From NCBI GenBank assembly GCA_946406145.1, contig CAMJJL010000008.1, positions 1 to 51,063 on the forward strand: a stretch of DNA of 51,063 nt. Direction: 5' to 3'. The position numbers and the translations under genes were made by a program. The stretch is from an uncultured Clostridia bacterium (lineage in GTDB: Bacteria > Bacillota > Clostridia > Oscillospirales > Acutalibacteraceae). The notes beneath the pieces were generated by a model. The model was not told the origin of the DNA and did no database searches. It saw only the letters and a list, made by a program, of their open reading frames with translations. Below are positions 26,135 through 34,822 of the stretch, in pieces. Positions within the stretch are counted from its first letter, which is position 1. Each line of letters starts with the position of its first letter.

Positions 26135-26689
26135 ATGTCAATCTTCAAAAAATTCGCAAGTTCATCCAAGGAATTGACCCATGTTCAGACGCTCGCCATC
26201 TGCGCGATGATGCTGGCGCTGAGAGTCATCCTCGGTATCTTCACCAACTTCACGCTGGCGATCATGCCGTTTGTCAAGATCGGGTTCTCGTTCATCCCGA
26301 TCGTGATCACCGCATATTTATACGGTCCCGTCTGCGCGGCGATCGTCTCAGGCGCAGGCGATGTGCTGTCCATTATTCTGGCAAATCCGACCGCGTTCTC
26401 CATGAACCCTGCCTTGACGGCGTGCTATGTATGGGAGGGCATTATCTACGGCGTCATACTGTATCAGAGTGAGTTCAAGCTCAAAGACATCATCATTGCA
26501 AAGGTCGCGACTTTATTGCTGTGCTCACTGCCGTTGAATACGTTGATACTCAGCGGCATGATGAACATCCCTTACTTTACGTTGTTGCTCTATCGCGCAG
26601 CGGTACTGGTACCGTTCGGCGTGATCGAGGTGTTGATCACACGATTGATCAAGCCGCTTCTCAACAGAATCAAGGTCATTAAGGCATAA
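26135..26689 (+). CDS. folT: folate ECF transporter S component FolT
   Basis: A 184-residue, six-helix substrate-binding protein that should plug into the EcfA1A2T module at 6612-9129. The N-terminal helix carries the small-residue run expected for EcfT contact (LAICAMMLALRVILGIFTNF). Helices 2-6 follow. Folate specificity is inferred from sequence resemblance to folate-family S components and from the THF riboswitch upstream. The ATG at 26135 has AAAGGAGG 7 nt upstream; the longer open frame to 26015 runs through the riboswitch and is not real. It is monocistronic. Confidence 0.87.
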   Translation: MSIFKKFASSSKELTHVQTLAICAMMLALRVILGIFTNFTLAIMPFVKIGFSFIPIVITAYLYGPVCAAIVSGAGDVLSIILANPTAFSMNPALTACYVWEGIIYGVILYQSEFKLKDIIIAKVATLLLCSLPLNTLILSGMMNIPYFTLLLYRAAVLVPFGVIEVLITRLIKPLLNRIKVIKA

Positions 26690-26726
26690 GATAAAACAAT
26701 TTGTCACTTCGTTCCGTTTATACAAT

Positions 26727-26781
26727 CCCTCAGTCGCCCGATACGCGTGTCGAGCGACAGCTCCCTTTACCAAAGGGAGCC
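26727..26781. repeat. family A palindromic repeat, copy 2
   Basis: CCCTCAGTCGC ... GCGACAG with a long, imperfect inner loop, then CTCCCTTTACCAAAGGGAG. Confidence 0.8.
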
Positions 26782-26789
26782 ATATAAAG

Positions 26790-26817
26790 AAAAGCACCTC
26801 GAAAAGAGGTGCTTTTT
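26790..26817 (-). terminator. bidirectional terminator between folT and thrH
   Basis: AAAAGCACCTC-GAAAA-GAGGTGCTTTT. Both genes point towards it. Confidence 0.9.
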
Positions 26818-26852
26818 CGTATATTTGAGATTGTCCGCTATATCAATGAAAG

Positions 26853-27452
26853 TTACAGCGCCGCTTTGATCAGGGTCAACAGCTCGTCATAGGTATCGCA
26901 TGCCGGGATATCGGGATAATCCGCTTTGATGCTGTCGGGCGCGCGGAACAGGAAGCCTGCCTTGCTCGCTTGAATCATCGCGAGATCGTTGAAGCTGTCG
27001 CCGGACGCGATGGTCTCAAAGCCGCAGGACTGGAGCGCGCGGACGGTGGTGAGCTTGGTCTTTTCACAACGGAGCTTATAATCGGTGATCTTGCCGTTTT
27101 CGTCAACGATCAGCTCGTTGCAGAAGATCGCCGGCCAGCCGAGCTTCTCCATCAAAGGCTTTGCGAACTGAGAGAAGGTATCGCTGAGGATGACCGCCTG
27201 TGTGGTGGCGCGCAGTTCATCCAAAAATTCCTTGGCGCCGGGCATGGGATCGATCGTGGCGATCGTCTCCTGGATCTCCTTGAGTCCCAGACCGTGCTGA
27301 TCGAGGATATCCAGACGGTATTTCATCAGCTTATCATAATCCGGTTCGTCACGAGTGGTGCGCTTTAACTCCGGAATACCGGAAGCCTCGGCAAACGCGA
27401 TCCAGATCTCGGGAACCAATACGCCCTCTAAATCTAAACATACAATATTCAT
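26853..27452 (-). CDS. thrH: ThrH-like phosphoserine phosphatase / homoserine phosphotransferase
   Basis: The 199-residue HAD-superfamily protein has motif I CLDLEGVLVPE, where the second Asp is replaced by Glu as in Pseudomonas ThrH. Motif II is VILSDT, the Lys is near RCEKTKL, and motif III is GDSFNDLAMI. ThrH dephosphorylates phosphoserine and can transfer the phosphate to homoserine, touching serine and threonine synthesis. The SD is GGAAGGT. It appears monocistronic and is separated from the pullulanase genes by their terminator. Confidence 0.87.
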   Translation of the reverse strand: MNIVCLDLEGVLVPEIWIAFAEASGIPELKRTTRDEPDYDKLMKYRLDILDQHGLGLKEIQETIATIDPMPGAKEFLDELRATTQAVILSDTFSQFAKPLMEKLGWPAIFCNELIVDENGKITDYKLRCEKTKLTTVRALQSCGFETIASGDSFNDLAMIQASKAGFLFRAPDSIKADYPDIPACDTYDELLTLIKAAL

Positions 27453-27557
27453 AGCAGTACCTTCCTTTTCTGATAATTATCGGTGTGGATACAACCTGTT
27501 TTTACAGTATCATTAAACTACATACAGCGTGTTTTGTCAAGTAATCAGGCAGAAAAA

Positions 27558-27581
27558 GAGCCCATCCTCGCGGATGGGCTC
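27558..27581 (-). terminator. rho-independent terminator of the pullulanase genes
   Basis: A 10-bp stem GAGCCCATCC/GGATGGGCTC, loop TCGC, followed on the minus strand by CTTTTTCTG, 13 nt past the stop. Confidence 0.9.
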
Positions 27582-27594
27582 CTATCATTGATTA

Positions 27595-30500
27595 TCAGTT
27601 TGCTTCGTCGGGATTGTAATTGTAATACTTACACCAGTCGCCGTTGTTCTTGCCTACCAGATCATCCTGGATAACGACCCAGATCTCGGGATAATCGTCA
27701 TACGAGATACCGACGTTCTCGCCGCCTACTACGCCGTAGTCCTTGGTCTGCGGATTGCCGTTATTGCTGATGATGAAATAGTAGTTCAAACCGCCGGGGA
27801 TCGGGAAGGTCACATCATACCAACCGTTCTCATCGGGATTGGACAGTAGCAGACCCGGCCAAGCGTCATAGCAGTTGATTGCCTGACCCGCGCCGTCGTA
27901 TGCCCATGCCCACAGGCTGGGCGCCCAAGTCTGATCGCCGCTGTGTTTAACGTGCATCTTGGGGCTTGCAACGCTGTAGGAATACCAGTAGTTGACAACG
28001 ATCTTCTTGTTGACGATACCGGACGCGTTGGTGGGCATTTCATCGAGCTTATAGTAAGCAATTGTCAGCGGAGCGGTGGTATACTCCTGACCATAGCGAT
28101 ACTTGGTGACAGTAGCGTTGCCGATCGATTTGACCGTTCCGTCATCCTGTCTGCCCAGATAACGAGTTGTAACAGTGTAGGTAGAATCAATCATTCCGAC
28201 AAGAAAACGCTGGAGCAGGACGACATCGGCGATATCGGTAATGCCGTTCTTGTCATAGTCGCCGCACTTGACCTGAGCGTCGGTCAGCTTAGTCATACTT
28301 GCCAGATATCTCTGCAATACGGTTACATCGCGCACGTCAACAATACCGTCGCTGTTGACGTCGCCCTCAGAAGCTCTGAATCTCTCGGGGATATAATCAA
28401 TATAATTAAAGGTAACGGTCTGGGGCTGTTCGGAGAAGGTACCGTCGACATCGCCTTCAATGGAGTCGAGCTCATATTCGATCGGGATGGAACCGTCTGC
28501 CTCTACGGAGTAACCCTCGCCGGGCTTACCGATCAGGGTGTTGGTGGAGAGGATCTCCCCGGTTTTCTGATGAACGCTCTTGATGGTCAGCGTGGAGTAA
28601 TCCGACTTCAGATCGACTGCCTCGAAGCTCTCCTTATCAACCGCGATCAAAGCGGAGTATGCAGGTACGGTAAAGGTCTTTCCCTTGACTTCACCGAGAT
28701 TCATTACGCCGGCTACCTGATCGTTCGCGACAATGACCCACTCGGAATCATCGGTAACGCCGGAGGTCGCCTTGGTGAATCTGTAGTTCTTCTCAACATT
28801 GGTGCCGTTGTAGATGACAACGACCTTGTTCCATTCGCCCTCGGTCTCGTTATCAATGGTGTAAGCAATCGGGTTCACGGAACCGGTAGCGGAAGTATCA
28901 AAGTTATACTTGTAGTTGCCGCCGTCAGCCTCTGTGACGCTGGCGGTAAAGGGAGAGAACGCCTTTCTCAGCTCGAACATACCTCTGTAGTAGGATACGA
29001 TATCAGCGTTGGTCTTTAAGAGCGACCAGTCGATCATGTTCAGGGTAGCCGCACTCTTGTAGGAGTTCTCGTCGCCGTCCTTAGATCGACCCATCTCTTC
29101 ACCTGCGAGCAGGAAGTCCATACCCTGGCAGGAGCTGATGATCGCGCCGGTGAGTTTGTTCTGCTTGACAACGTCAGCGAAACGCTGGCGATAATCAGAG
29201 ATCGTGCCGCCCTGATCAACATAAGCGAGCTTATCATAGAGAGTGTAGTTATCATGGCAGGAAGCATAGGTCAGGCACTGTTCGGGAGTGACCGCGTGCC
29301 ATCTTGCCTTACCGACGGTATTCGCGCGGATACCGTAGTTGACGCCGGGCGCGGAGGTCTTGACATTCTGTACAAAACCACCCTCTTCCTTATGGAAGAC
29401 ATTACCCTTGATCGCGTCACGGATCTGGTCATTGAAGAAACCGATACGGGAAGAGAGCTTATCAGAGTTGCCCTGAACGGTCATGAAGGTCTCGGTACCG
29501 GCGCAGGTGGTGGGATCGTAAACGGTATCGCCAGCCCAGCCTTCACCGTACATGACGATACGGGGATCGATCTCGTCCATATCATCACGGATCAGGTTCA
29601 TGGTCTCGCCGTCATGTACGCCCATCAGGTCAAAGCGCAGACCGTCGATGTGATACTCTTCGGTCCAGTATTTGATCATTTCGCGCATATACTTACGATA
29701 CATCGCGCGCTCGGAAGCGGTGTCGTTACCGCAGCCGGACTGCTGGCTGTAGCCGCCGTCTGCCGCCATACGATAATAATACTCGGGGACACACGCGGTA
29801 AAGCAGGAGTCCACGGAATAAGTGTGGTTGTATACAACGTCCATGATAACGCCGATACCGGCATCATGGAGCGCCTTGATCATCTGCTTGCACTCGTTGA
29901 TACGAACATTGCCGTCATAGGGGTTCGAGGAATAAGAACCCTCGGGAACGCCGTAGTTCTTGGGATCATAACCCCAGTTGAACTGAGTGGGATCACCGGA
30001 CTCGTCGATCGTCGCGAAGTCATACATCGGGTTGATCTGAACGTGGGTAACGCCGAGGCTCTTCAAGTAGTCGATACCGGTGGAGATCATGCCCTCATTG
30101 TTGAGGGTGGTGCCAGTCTCGGTGAAGCCGAGGAACTTGCCGCGGTTCGCCTCACTGACGCCGGAGTTGGCGGCATAAGAGAAGTCCTTGACATGAACTT
30201 CCCAGATGATCGCGTCGGTCTGCTCGTCGGTGAAAACATGGGAATCTCTATCCCAGTCCTCGGGATCGGTCTTGTTGAGATCGACAACCATGGAACGGTT
30301 GCCGTTCACGCCTACCGCATAGGAGTAAGGATCCTGCGTCTCGACCGTCTTAGGACCGGTAGATTTGTAGATGTGGTTGGGATTGGTGATGGTGTAGGTG
30401 TAGTAGGTGTTGACGATATCGCCGCTAATGGTGATCGTCCATACGCCCGTCCACTTTTCATCGTCCATCAGCTTTTCCATCTCGACAGTGCCGAGATCCT

Positions 30501-30768
30501 GTGCGCCGTCCTCATCATCGGAGCCGGTCGCGTAGCGATTGAGCTTGACCTCAGTTGCCAGCGGCGCCCATACCTTGAAGGTAGTGGCGTTGGGGGTGTA
30601 GAGAGCACCCAGCTCACCGTCATAGGCATATTCCGCATCCAGCGCCATAGCTGCAACACTGTAAGGATTGGCAACGGCAGCAGAGGTAGATACCATCGCT
30701 ACGGATACCATCGATACAACGAGCATCACGCATAGAAGCAGAGATATGATTCTTCTTGTTTTTTTCAT
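27595..30768 (-). CDS. secreted type I pullulanase with internal dockerin and starch-binding module
   Basis: A 1057-residue GH13 debranching enzyme. Signal peptide: MKKTRRIISLLLC... to about residue 30. A CBM48-type N-domain precedes the catalytic barrel, with nucleophile Asp in GLRFDLMG near 377, acid Glu in YGEGWAGD near 407 and Asp in SCHDNYTLYDKL near 503. A MucBP-like beta module follows. A type I dockerin lies at about 800-860 with two F-hand loops (DVNSDGIVDVRD and DYDKNGITDIAD). A second MucBP-like module comes next, then a CBM26-like module from about 937 (WAPSLWAWAYD...CYDAWPG). The dockerin is internal rather than terminal. It implies attachment to a cohesin scaffold, as in the Ruminococcus bromii amylosome. 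Both calcium loops look intact. Confidence 0.92.
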   Translation of the reverse strand: MKKTRRIISLLLCVMLVVSMVSVAMVSTSAAVANPYSVAAMALDAEYAYDGELGALYTPNATTFKVWAPLATEVKLNRYATGSDDEDGAQDLGTVEMEKLMDDEKWTGVWTITISGDIVNTYYTYTITNPNHIYKSTGPKTVETQDPYSYAVGVNGNRSMVVDLNKTDPEDWDRDSHVFTDEQTDAIIWEVHVKDFSYAANSGVSEANRGKFLGFTETGTTLNNEGMISTGIDYLKSLGVTHVQINPMYDFATIDESGDPTQFNWGYDPKNYGVPEGSYSSNPYDGNVRINECKQMIKALHDAGIGVIMDVVYNHTYSVDSCFTACVPEYYYRMAADGGYSQQSGCGNDTASERAMYRKYMREMIKYWTEEYHIDGLRFDLMGVHDGETMNLIRDDMDEIDPRIVMYGEGWAGDTVYDPTTCAGTETFMTVQGNSDKLSSRIGFFNDQIRDAIKGNVFHKEEGGFVQNVKTSAPGVNYGIRANTVGKARWHAVTPEQCLTYASCHDNYTLYDKLAYVDQGGTISDYRQRFADVVKQNKLTGAIISSCQGMDFLLAGEEMGRSKDGDENSYKSAATLNMIDWSLLKTNADIVSYYRGMFELRKAFSPFTASVTEADGGNYKYNFDTSATGSVNPIAYTIDNETEGEWNKVVVIYNGTNVEKNYRFTKATSGVTDDSEWVIVANDQVAGVMNLGEVKGKTFTVPAYSALIAVDKESFEAVDLKSDYSTLTIKSVHQKTGEILSTNTLIGKPGEGYSVEADGSIPIEYELDSIEGDVDGTFSEQPQTVTFNYIDYIPERFRASEGDVNSDGIVDVRDVTVLQRYLASMTKLTDAQVKCGDYDKNGITDIADVVLLQRFLVGMIDSTYTVTTRYLGRQDDGTVKSIGNATVTKYRYGQEYTTAPLTIAYYKLDEMPTNASGIVNKKIVVNYWYSYSVASPKMHVKHSGDQTWAPSLWAWAYDGAGQAINCYDAWPGLLLSNPDENGWYDVTFPIPGGLNYYFIISNNGNPQTKDYGVVGGENVGISYDDYPEIWVVIQDDLVGKNNGDWCKYYNYNPDEAN

Positions 30769-30857
30769 GCATTTTCCTCCTTTTAAAATGTTTAATGAAA
30801 AAAAGCTTTCAACAAATATATATCACAAAGGCGTTTTACCGCATTTGTCACATCCGA

Positions 30858-33809
30858 TCATCTATCATCGATCTTGATCGACATCATCTTTTTCTTCTTC
30901 GTCATGCGGCGGATCAGGATCACAGCGACAATAATAAGCACTACGATTCCGACGAACACGAGGATGATCGTCACTAGATGGTTCTTGACCGTGAGCCAGA
31001 ACGCGCGCTGCGGATTCTGATAGTAGACGAGTACATTCAGCTCGTTCTCGGAGAATACGGCATTCTCGTTGGAGATATCGTAGTATTTGTAGCCGTCGAA
31101 TTCCATATCCTCGATCTCGAGCTTGTCGCCCTCGACCCCTCGATAGGATTTTTGCGACAGGATCGTGCCGTCACTCGCCAGATAGATCACATTGGCAGGA
31201 CAGGTGTATTCATCCTTTGTTTCGATTTTTTCCGCCTCTTTATAATAATAGACGACCTCGATCGGCTCCTTAGTGTACAAACCGGCGCCGTTCGCAGGCA
31301 AACGATCCAGATCAAGCGCATAGCCCTTGATCCCGGGGATCGCAGGGGTATAATACTGCTGACCGACGCGGTTCGTCATCACAACGGTATTCGCGAGCAC
31401 CTTGCTGTCGGGATTAAGGAACTTGATCGTGACAGTGGAATACTCGCCCTTGTACGCGACACAGCTGACGTCAATGATTTGGAACGTCTTGGTAAAGGTG
31501 CCGTTCAGCACGGAATCAGAGGTGATATTGTAGTTAAACAGGATCTCGGACGGCGTCGCCGCTACGTAGGTATCGTTCATGTTGCCTGTCAGACGCTCTT
31601 CACACACAACAGCGCCGTCATTCGCCTTGTCCTTATAGCGGATATACAGCAGACACTCGGGCGCTTCCTGCTCAACAGCGGCAAAGCTGTCGGCGTCCAC
31701 CAGAACATATGCGGATGTCGCAGGGACATTCACGGAACCGCTTGCTTCACCGAGGTTCGTTAAGCCTGCGCGCTGATCATCCGCTAAAATCACCCACTTG
31801 CCGTCGGGCAGAGATACGGTGGCCGCTTTCGCGTTATCTCCGTTGAGGGCAACGACAACAGAGGGTATATCGCTGCCTGTGACAGAATACGCAATCGTAT
31901 TCTTGGATGAGCTGTCAAGATAGTCGATCGTTGTCCGTTCACCGAGTCCGTCACGCAGGGTGGGGATCGCTTTACGGATACGGATCAGACCTTTGTAATA
32001 ATCGGTCATCGAGGTGAAGCGATAGCGCGAGAACCAGTCGATCTGATTGACCTCGACGGAGGATTGATAGGAATTCTCGTCCCCTTGCTTGGTTCTGCCG
32101 AGTTCTTCACCGGCGAGCATAAAGGGTACGCCGCGCGACATCAGCACCGTCGCGGCGGACAGCTGATTCATCTTTAAGAGATCCTCACGGCGCTGTGTAT
32201 ACTTTCCGTCATCATAGACGGAGGATGTCAGCTTATCATAAAGGGTCAAATTATCGTGACAGGACGCGTAGTTGACGCACTGCGCGGGGATGGACGCCCA
32301 GCCCTTGCCGACGCCCTCGATCGCGTCGCGAACACCTCCCTTAGAGGAGCCCTCCTGTACAAATCCCTTGCCGGACGCTTCAAAGTTCGCGCCCTTGATC
32401 GCGTCACGACCGCTGTCGTTGAACGCGCCGATCCGTTTGGAGAGCTGATCCATGTTGTCCTGGTTCGCCAGCGTGACATTGGAGGGGACGGTGGTTTTCA
32501 TGTTCCACGCTTCACCGTACATAATGATATGCTCGCCGTCGGACAAAGCGTCCAGCTCCTTACGGATGCCGTTCATGGTATTGACGTCCATCAAGCCCAT
32601 CAGATCGAAGCGGAAGCCGTCAATATGGTATTCCTCCGCCCAGTAGGCGACGGACTCGCGGATAAACTTGCTCGCCATGGTTCGCTCGGTGGCGACGTCG
32701 TTGCCGCAGCCGGAGCCGTTCGACCAAGAGCCGTCCTCATTGAAACGATAATAATAGTACGGCGCGATCTGATTGAAGAACGAATCCTCGGATTCATAAG
32801 TATGATTATAGACAACATCCATGATGACGCCGATGCCGGCTTCATGGAGCGCCTGTATCATCTGCTTACACTCTGTAATACGTGTTCTGCCGTCGTAGGG
32901 ATCGGAGGAATAGGAGCCCTCGGGAGCGTTGTAGTTCTTGGGATCATAGCCCCAGTTATACTGATCGTCGATGCTTTCCGCTTCATCGATGGAAGCGAAA
33001 TCATAAAACGGATTGATCTGGACATAATTCACGCCCAGCTCTTTTAGGTAGTTCACACAAGTAGAGACACTGCCCTCCTGCCCGTTGTACTTGGTATCCT
33101 TCTCGGTAAAGGCAAGGAACTTGCCGCGGTTTTTTTCACTCACGCCCGAATTCTCAGCCGCGGAGAAATCTCGCACGCTGACCTCCCAGACAATCGCGTC
33201 GGAGGCTTCACTGACACGCTTGAAGCTATCTGACGACCAGCCCTCGGGATCGGTATCGTTCAGATCTATGATCATGCCGCGATCCCCGTTCACGCCGACC
33301 GCCCTGGCATAAGGGTCGACCACCTCATGGGTCACGTCGCCGATCGTCACCTTATAGGTATAGTACATGTTCTTGAAGTCGCCCTCGAGCGTCACGTACC
33401 ATGTACCGACGGATTTGGACAGGGTCATCGGCTTGACTGCGATGTTGTTGAAGCCCTCCTCCTTGTCGGAGCCCGTCTTGTAGATACACACCTTGACGTC
33501 GTCCGCCGTAGGCGCCCAGAGCTTGAAGGTGGTATAATCCTCCGTGTAGGTCGCGCCCAGATCGGAATCACGATAGACTGATTCATCCAGCTTTGCCGCG
33601 TATTTGGCATAGCCCAGCTTCTTCGGATCGGGCTTAGGCGGTTCGGTGGGCGGCGGCTGAGTAGGCGCTTCGGTCTCTTCCGTCGGAGCTTCTGTCTCTT
33701 CCCCGGCGACCTGTTGTGCCGCTTCTTCATCGGCATAAAAACAGGTTATCGTTAACGAGAGAACCAGTATCAACGCTAATAATATTGAAACTAACCGTTT
33801 TAAATTCAA
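30858..33809 (-). CDS. cell-surface type I pullulanase with C-terminal membrane anchor
   Basis: A 983-residue paralogue of the downstream pullulanase. An N-terminal signal (LVSILLALILVLSLTITCFYA) is followed by a Thr/Pro/Glu linker (TEETEAPTQPPPTEPP), CBM48-like domain and GH13 barrel. Catalytic Asp is in GFRFDLMG near 402, Glu in MYGEAWN near 430 and Asp in SCHDNLTLYDKL near 517. Two or three MucBP-like modules follow. A transmembrane helix (about 943-967) and a Lys/Arg/Met-rich cytoplasmic tail hold it on the cell. There is no dockerin. The likely start is the TTG at 33809 (GAGG 8 nt upstream); the frame opens at 33851. It lies 89 nt upstream of the dockerin pullulanase, on the same strand. 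Confidence 0.9.
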   Translation of the reverse strand: MNLKRLVSILLALILVLSLTITCFYADEEAAQQVAGEETEAPTEETEAPTQPPPTEPPKPDPKKLGYAKYAAKLDESVYRDSDLGATYTEDYTTFKLWAPTADDVKVCIYKTGSDKEEGFNNIAVKPMTLSKSVGTWYVTLEGDFKNMYYTYKVTIGDVTHEVVDPYARAVGVNGDRGMIIDLNDTDPEGWSSDSFKRVSEASDAIVWEVSVRDFSAAENSGVSEKNRGKFLAFTEKDTKYNGQEGSVSTCVNYLKELGVNYVQINPFYDFASIDEAESIDDQYNWGYDPKNYNAPEGSYSSDPYDGRTRITECKQMIQALHEAGIGVIMDVVYNHTYESEDSFFNQIAPYYYYRFNEDGSWSNGSGCGNDVATERTMASKFIRESVAYWAEEYHIDGFRFDLMGLMDVNTMNGIRKELDALSDGEHIIMYGEAWNMKTTVPSNVTLANQDNMDQLSKRIGAFNDSGRDAIKGANFEASGKGFVQEGSSKGGVRDAIEGVGKGWASIPAQCVNYASCHDNLTLYDKLTSSVYDDGKYTQRREDLLKMNQLSAATVLMSRGVPFMLAGEELGRTKQGDENSYQSSVEVNQIDWFSRYRFTSMTDYYKGLIRIRKAIPTLRDGLGERTTIDYLDSSSKNTIAYSVTGSDIPSVVVALNGDNAKAATVSLPDGKWVILADDQRAGLTNLGEASGSVNVPATSAYVLVDADSFAAVEQEAPECLLYIRYKDKANDGAVVCEERLTGNMNDTYVAATPSEILFNYNITSDSVLNGTFTKTFQIIDVSCVAYKGEYSTVTIKFLNPDSKVLANTVVMTNRVGQQYYTPAIPGIKGYALDLDRLPANGAGLYTKEPIEVVYYYKEAEKIETKDEYTCPANVIYLASDGTILSQKSYRGVEGDKLEIEDMEFDGYKYYDISNENAVFSENELNVLVYYQNPQRAFWLTVKNHLVTIILVFVGIVVLIIVAVILIRRMTKKKKMMSIKIDDR

Positions 33810-33868
33810 TTTAACAACCTCAAATTTGGCAGTATTGTACACGGTTATCATATCAAAAAAGAAGCACC

Positions 33869-33893
33869 GTTTAATTCTAATTAAGAATTAAAC
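33869..33893. promoter_or_regulatory. inverted repeat in the divergent pullulanase/LysM promoter region
   Basis: A 25-bp palindrome (9-bp arms GTTTAATTC/GAATTAAAC) about 60 bp upstream of the pullulanase start. It is AT-rich and without a T tail, so more like an operator than a terminator. No cre site was recognised. Confidence 0.45.
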
Positions 33894-33984
33894 TGATAAT
33901 ATTCAATATTTTTATCCTGTGAACAGTCACGATTTTTTGTCAATTTCATAATATGTATTACCGAATAGTGAAAAGAGGTAAAGT

Positions 33985-34296
33985 ATGGAAACGGTAACCT
34001 ATACAGTACGCCCCGGCAACACACTGTATGCGATCGCGCAATTTTTTGGGACGACGGTGAAGAAGATCGCCGAAGCAAACGGGTTAAGCTGTCCCTACAC
34101 GATCTATCCGGGTCAACAGCTGGTTCTGCCGATCGGGCAAATCAAATCGCCGCGCTACTATGTGGTGCGGCCGGGAGATACGATCGTCAGCATTGCCGAC
34201 CGCTACGGGCTGGAGCTCGAGAACATTCTGGCGCTGAATAATCTGGAGGATCCGAATATCATCTATCCGGGACAGATACTCAGACTGACAAAGTGA
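33985..34296 (+). CDS. double-LysM peptidoglycan-binding protein
   Basis: The 103-residue protein is almost entirely two LysM modules (about 4-48, YTVRPGNTLYAIAQFFG...YPGQQLVLP, and 58-102, YVVRPGDTIVSIADRYG...YPGQILRLT). There is no signal peptide or membrane segment. Short cytoplasmic LysM proteins of this kind are known as spore-associated proteins (SafA/CotX-type contexts) and as adaptors, which fits the spoVM-like gene close by, but this is inference. The SD is AAGAGGT. It is divergent from the pullulanases. Confidence 0.85.
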   Translation: METVTYTVRPGNTLYAIAQFFGTTVKKIAEANGLSCPYTIYPGQQLVLPIGQIKSPRYYVVRPGDTIVSIADRYGLELENILALNNLEDPNIIYPGQILRLTK

Positions 34297-34300
34297 ACTT

Positions 34301-34335
34301 AGCCGCTGCCTCGCATCGGGCGGCGGCTTATTCTT
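34301..34335 (+). terminator. terminator of the LysM gene
   Basis: AGCCGCTGCC/GGCGGCGGCT (one G-U) with a loop of 8, then TATTCTTTA. It starts 5 nt after the stop. Confidence 0.75.
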
Positions 34336-34353
34336 TATCCATCAATTATACTA

Positions 34354-34398
34354 CCCTCCGCCGCTTTGCGGCGCCTCGTTTAAAGAGAAGGGAGGCCT
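34354..34398. repeat. family A-like repeat, divergent copy
   Basis: CCCTCCGCCGC-TTT-GCGGCG ... AGAGAAGGGAGG. The flanks differ slightly from the standard family and the second hairpin is degenerate. Confidence 0.55.
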
Positions 34399-34418
34399 TT
34401 TCATTTGGTATAACAAAA

Positions 34419-34436
34419 GCGGCAGGGAACTGCCGC
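34419..34436 (-). terminator. terminator of the spoVM-like transcript
   Basis: GCGGCAG-TTCC-CTGCCGC on the minus strand is followed by TTTTGTT. It lies 13 nt past the micro-ORF stop. Confidence 0.75.
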
Positions 34437-34449
34437 TCTATGTACTTCC

Positions 34450-34542
34450 CTATTCTTTTGTTTCCTTTATCTTCTTGATACCGTAGATCTTTCTGAGAAA
34501 GAATCCCAGTATCTTTGGATGATCGAGCACGACTACCTTCAT
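34450..34542 (-). CDS. spoVM: SpoVM-like spore morphogenetic peptide (30 aa)
   Basis: A 30-codon frame with an excellent SD (AAGGAGG, 5 nt before ATG). The peptide begins MKVVVLDHPKILGFFLRKIY and ends KKIKETKE. Against Bacillus subtilis SpoVM (recalled) it keeps M1, K2, P9, K10, L12, G13, R17 and G21 in register and shares the amphipathic-helix character. SpoVM binds positively curved forespore membrane and recruits SpoIVA for coat assembly. Pro9 and Gly13 are known to matter for localisation. The gene is too short for standard gene callers. Its neighbour at 34573-34710 is on the same strand. Confidence 0.85.
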   Translation of the reverse strand: MKVVVLDHPKILGFFLRKIYGIKKIKETKE

Positions 34543-34572
34543 CACTGCCTCCTTATCGACCGCGCCGAAGAC

Positions 34573-34710
34573 TCAGCGTCGGCGCGCAATACAGGTGATG
34601 ATCAGGACAACCGCCGCGATAACGCAAACTGCCTTTGCCGGCAATAATGACGCGACCAGCAGTCCGGCCGAGAACGCGATCGGAACACTGCAACCTTTAC
34701 ATCTCTGCAT
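34573..34710 (-). CDS. 45-aa hydrophobic membrane peptide
   Basis: This short frame has GAGGTG 6 nt before ATG and codes for 45 residues: MQRCKGCSVPIAFSAGLLV at the start, two hydrophobic segments split by LLPAKAVC, and an RRR tail. C4 and C7 form a CxxC. It lies 30 nt upstream of the spoVM-like frame on the same strand with no terminator between, so co-transcription is likely. I do not recognise the family. The strong SD and location argue for a real gene, but coding status needs proteomic or comparative support. Confidence 0.55.
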   Translation of the reverse strand: MQRCKGCSVPIAFSAGLLVASLLPAKAVCVIAAVVLIITCIARRR

Positions 34711-34758
34711 GATCATCACCTCTTTACATATTACGCAGCCGGGGATCAAATGTTACAG

Positions 34759-34787
34759 TTGAATTGTTATAGAGATTTTGGTATAAT
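34759..34787 (+). promoter_or_regulatory. promoter of the RluA-type synthase gene
   Basis: TTGAAT (34759-34764), exactly 17 nt, TATAAT (34782-34787). The resulting leader of about 150 nt contains the whole nested family B repeat. Confidence 0.75.
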
Positions 34788-34822
34788 AAACTTCCCCGGT
34801 ACATTTGACCCTTTTTAATCGG

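Noticed and set aside
29254-30735. 493-codon plus-strand open frame opposite the dockerin pullulanase
   Set aside because: Antisense shadow of a clearly coding gene with strong domain motifs; no SD, no recognisable fold.
30780-30830. catabolite-response element (cre) before the dockerin pullulanase
   Set aside because: TGAAAGCTTTTTTTCA has the wrong length and lacks the central CG of the cre consensus.
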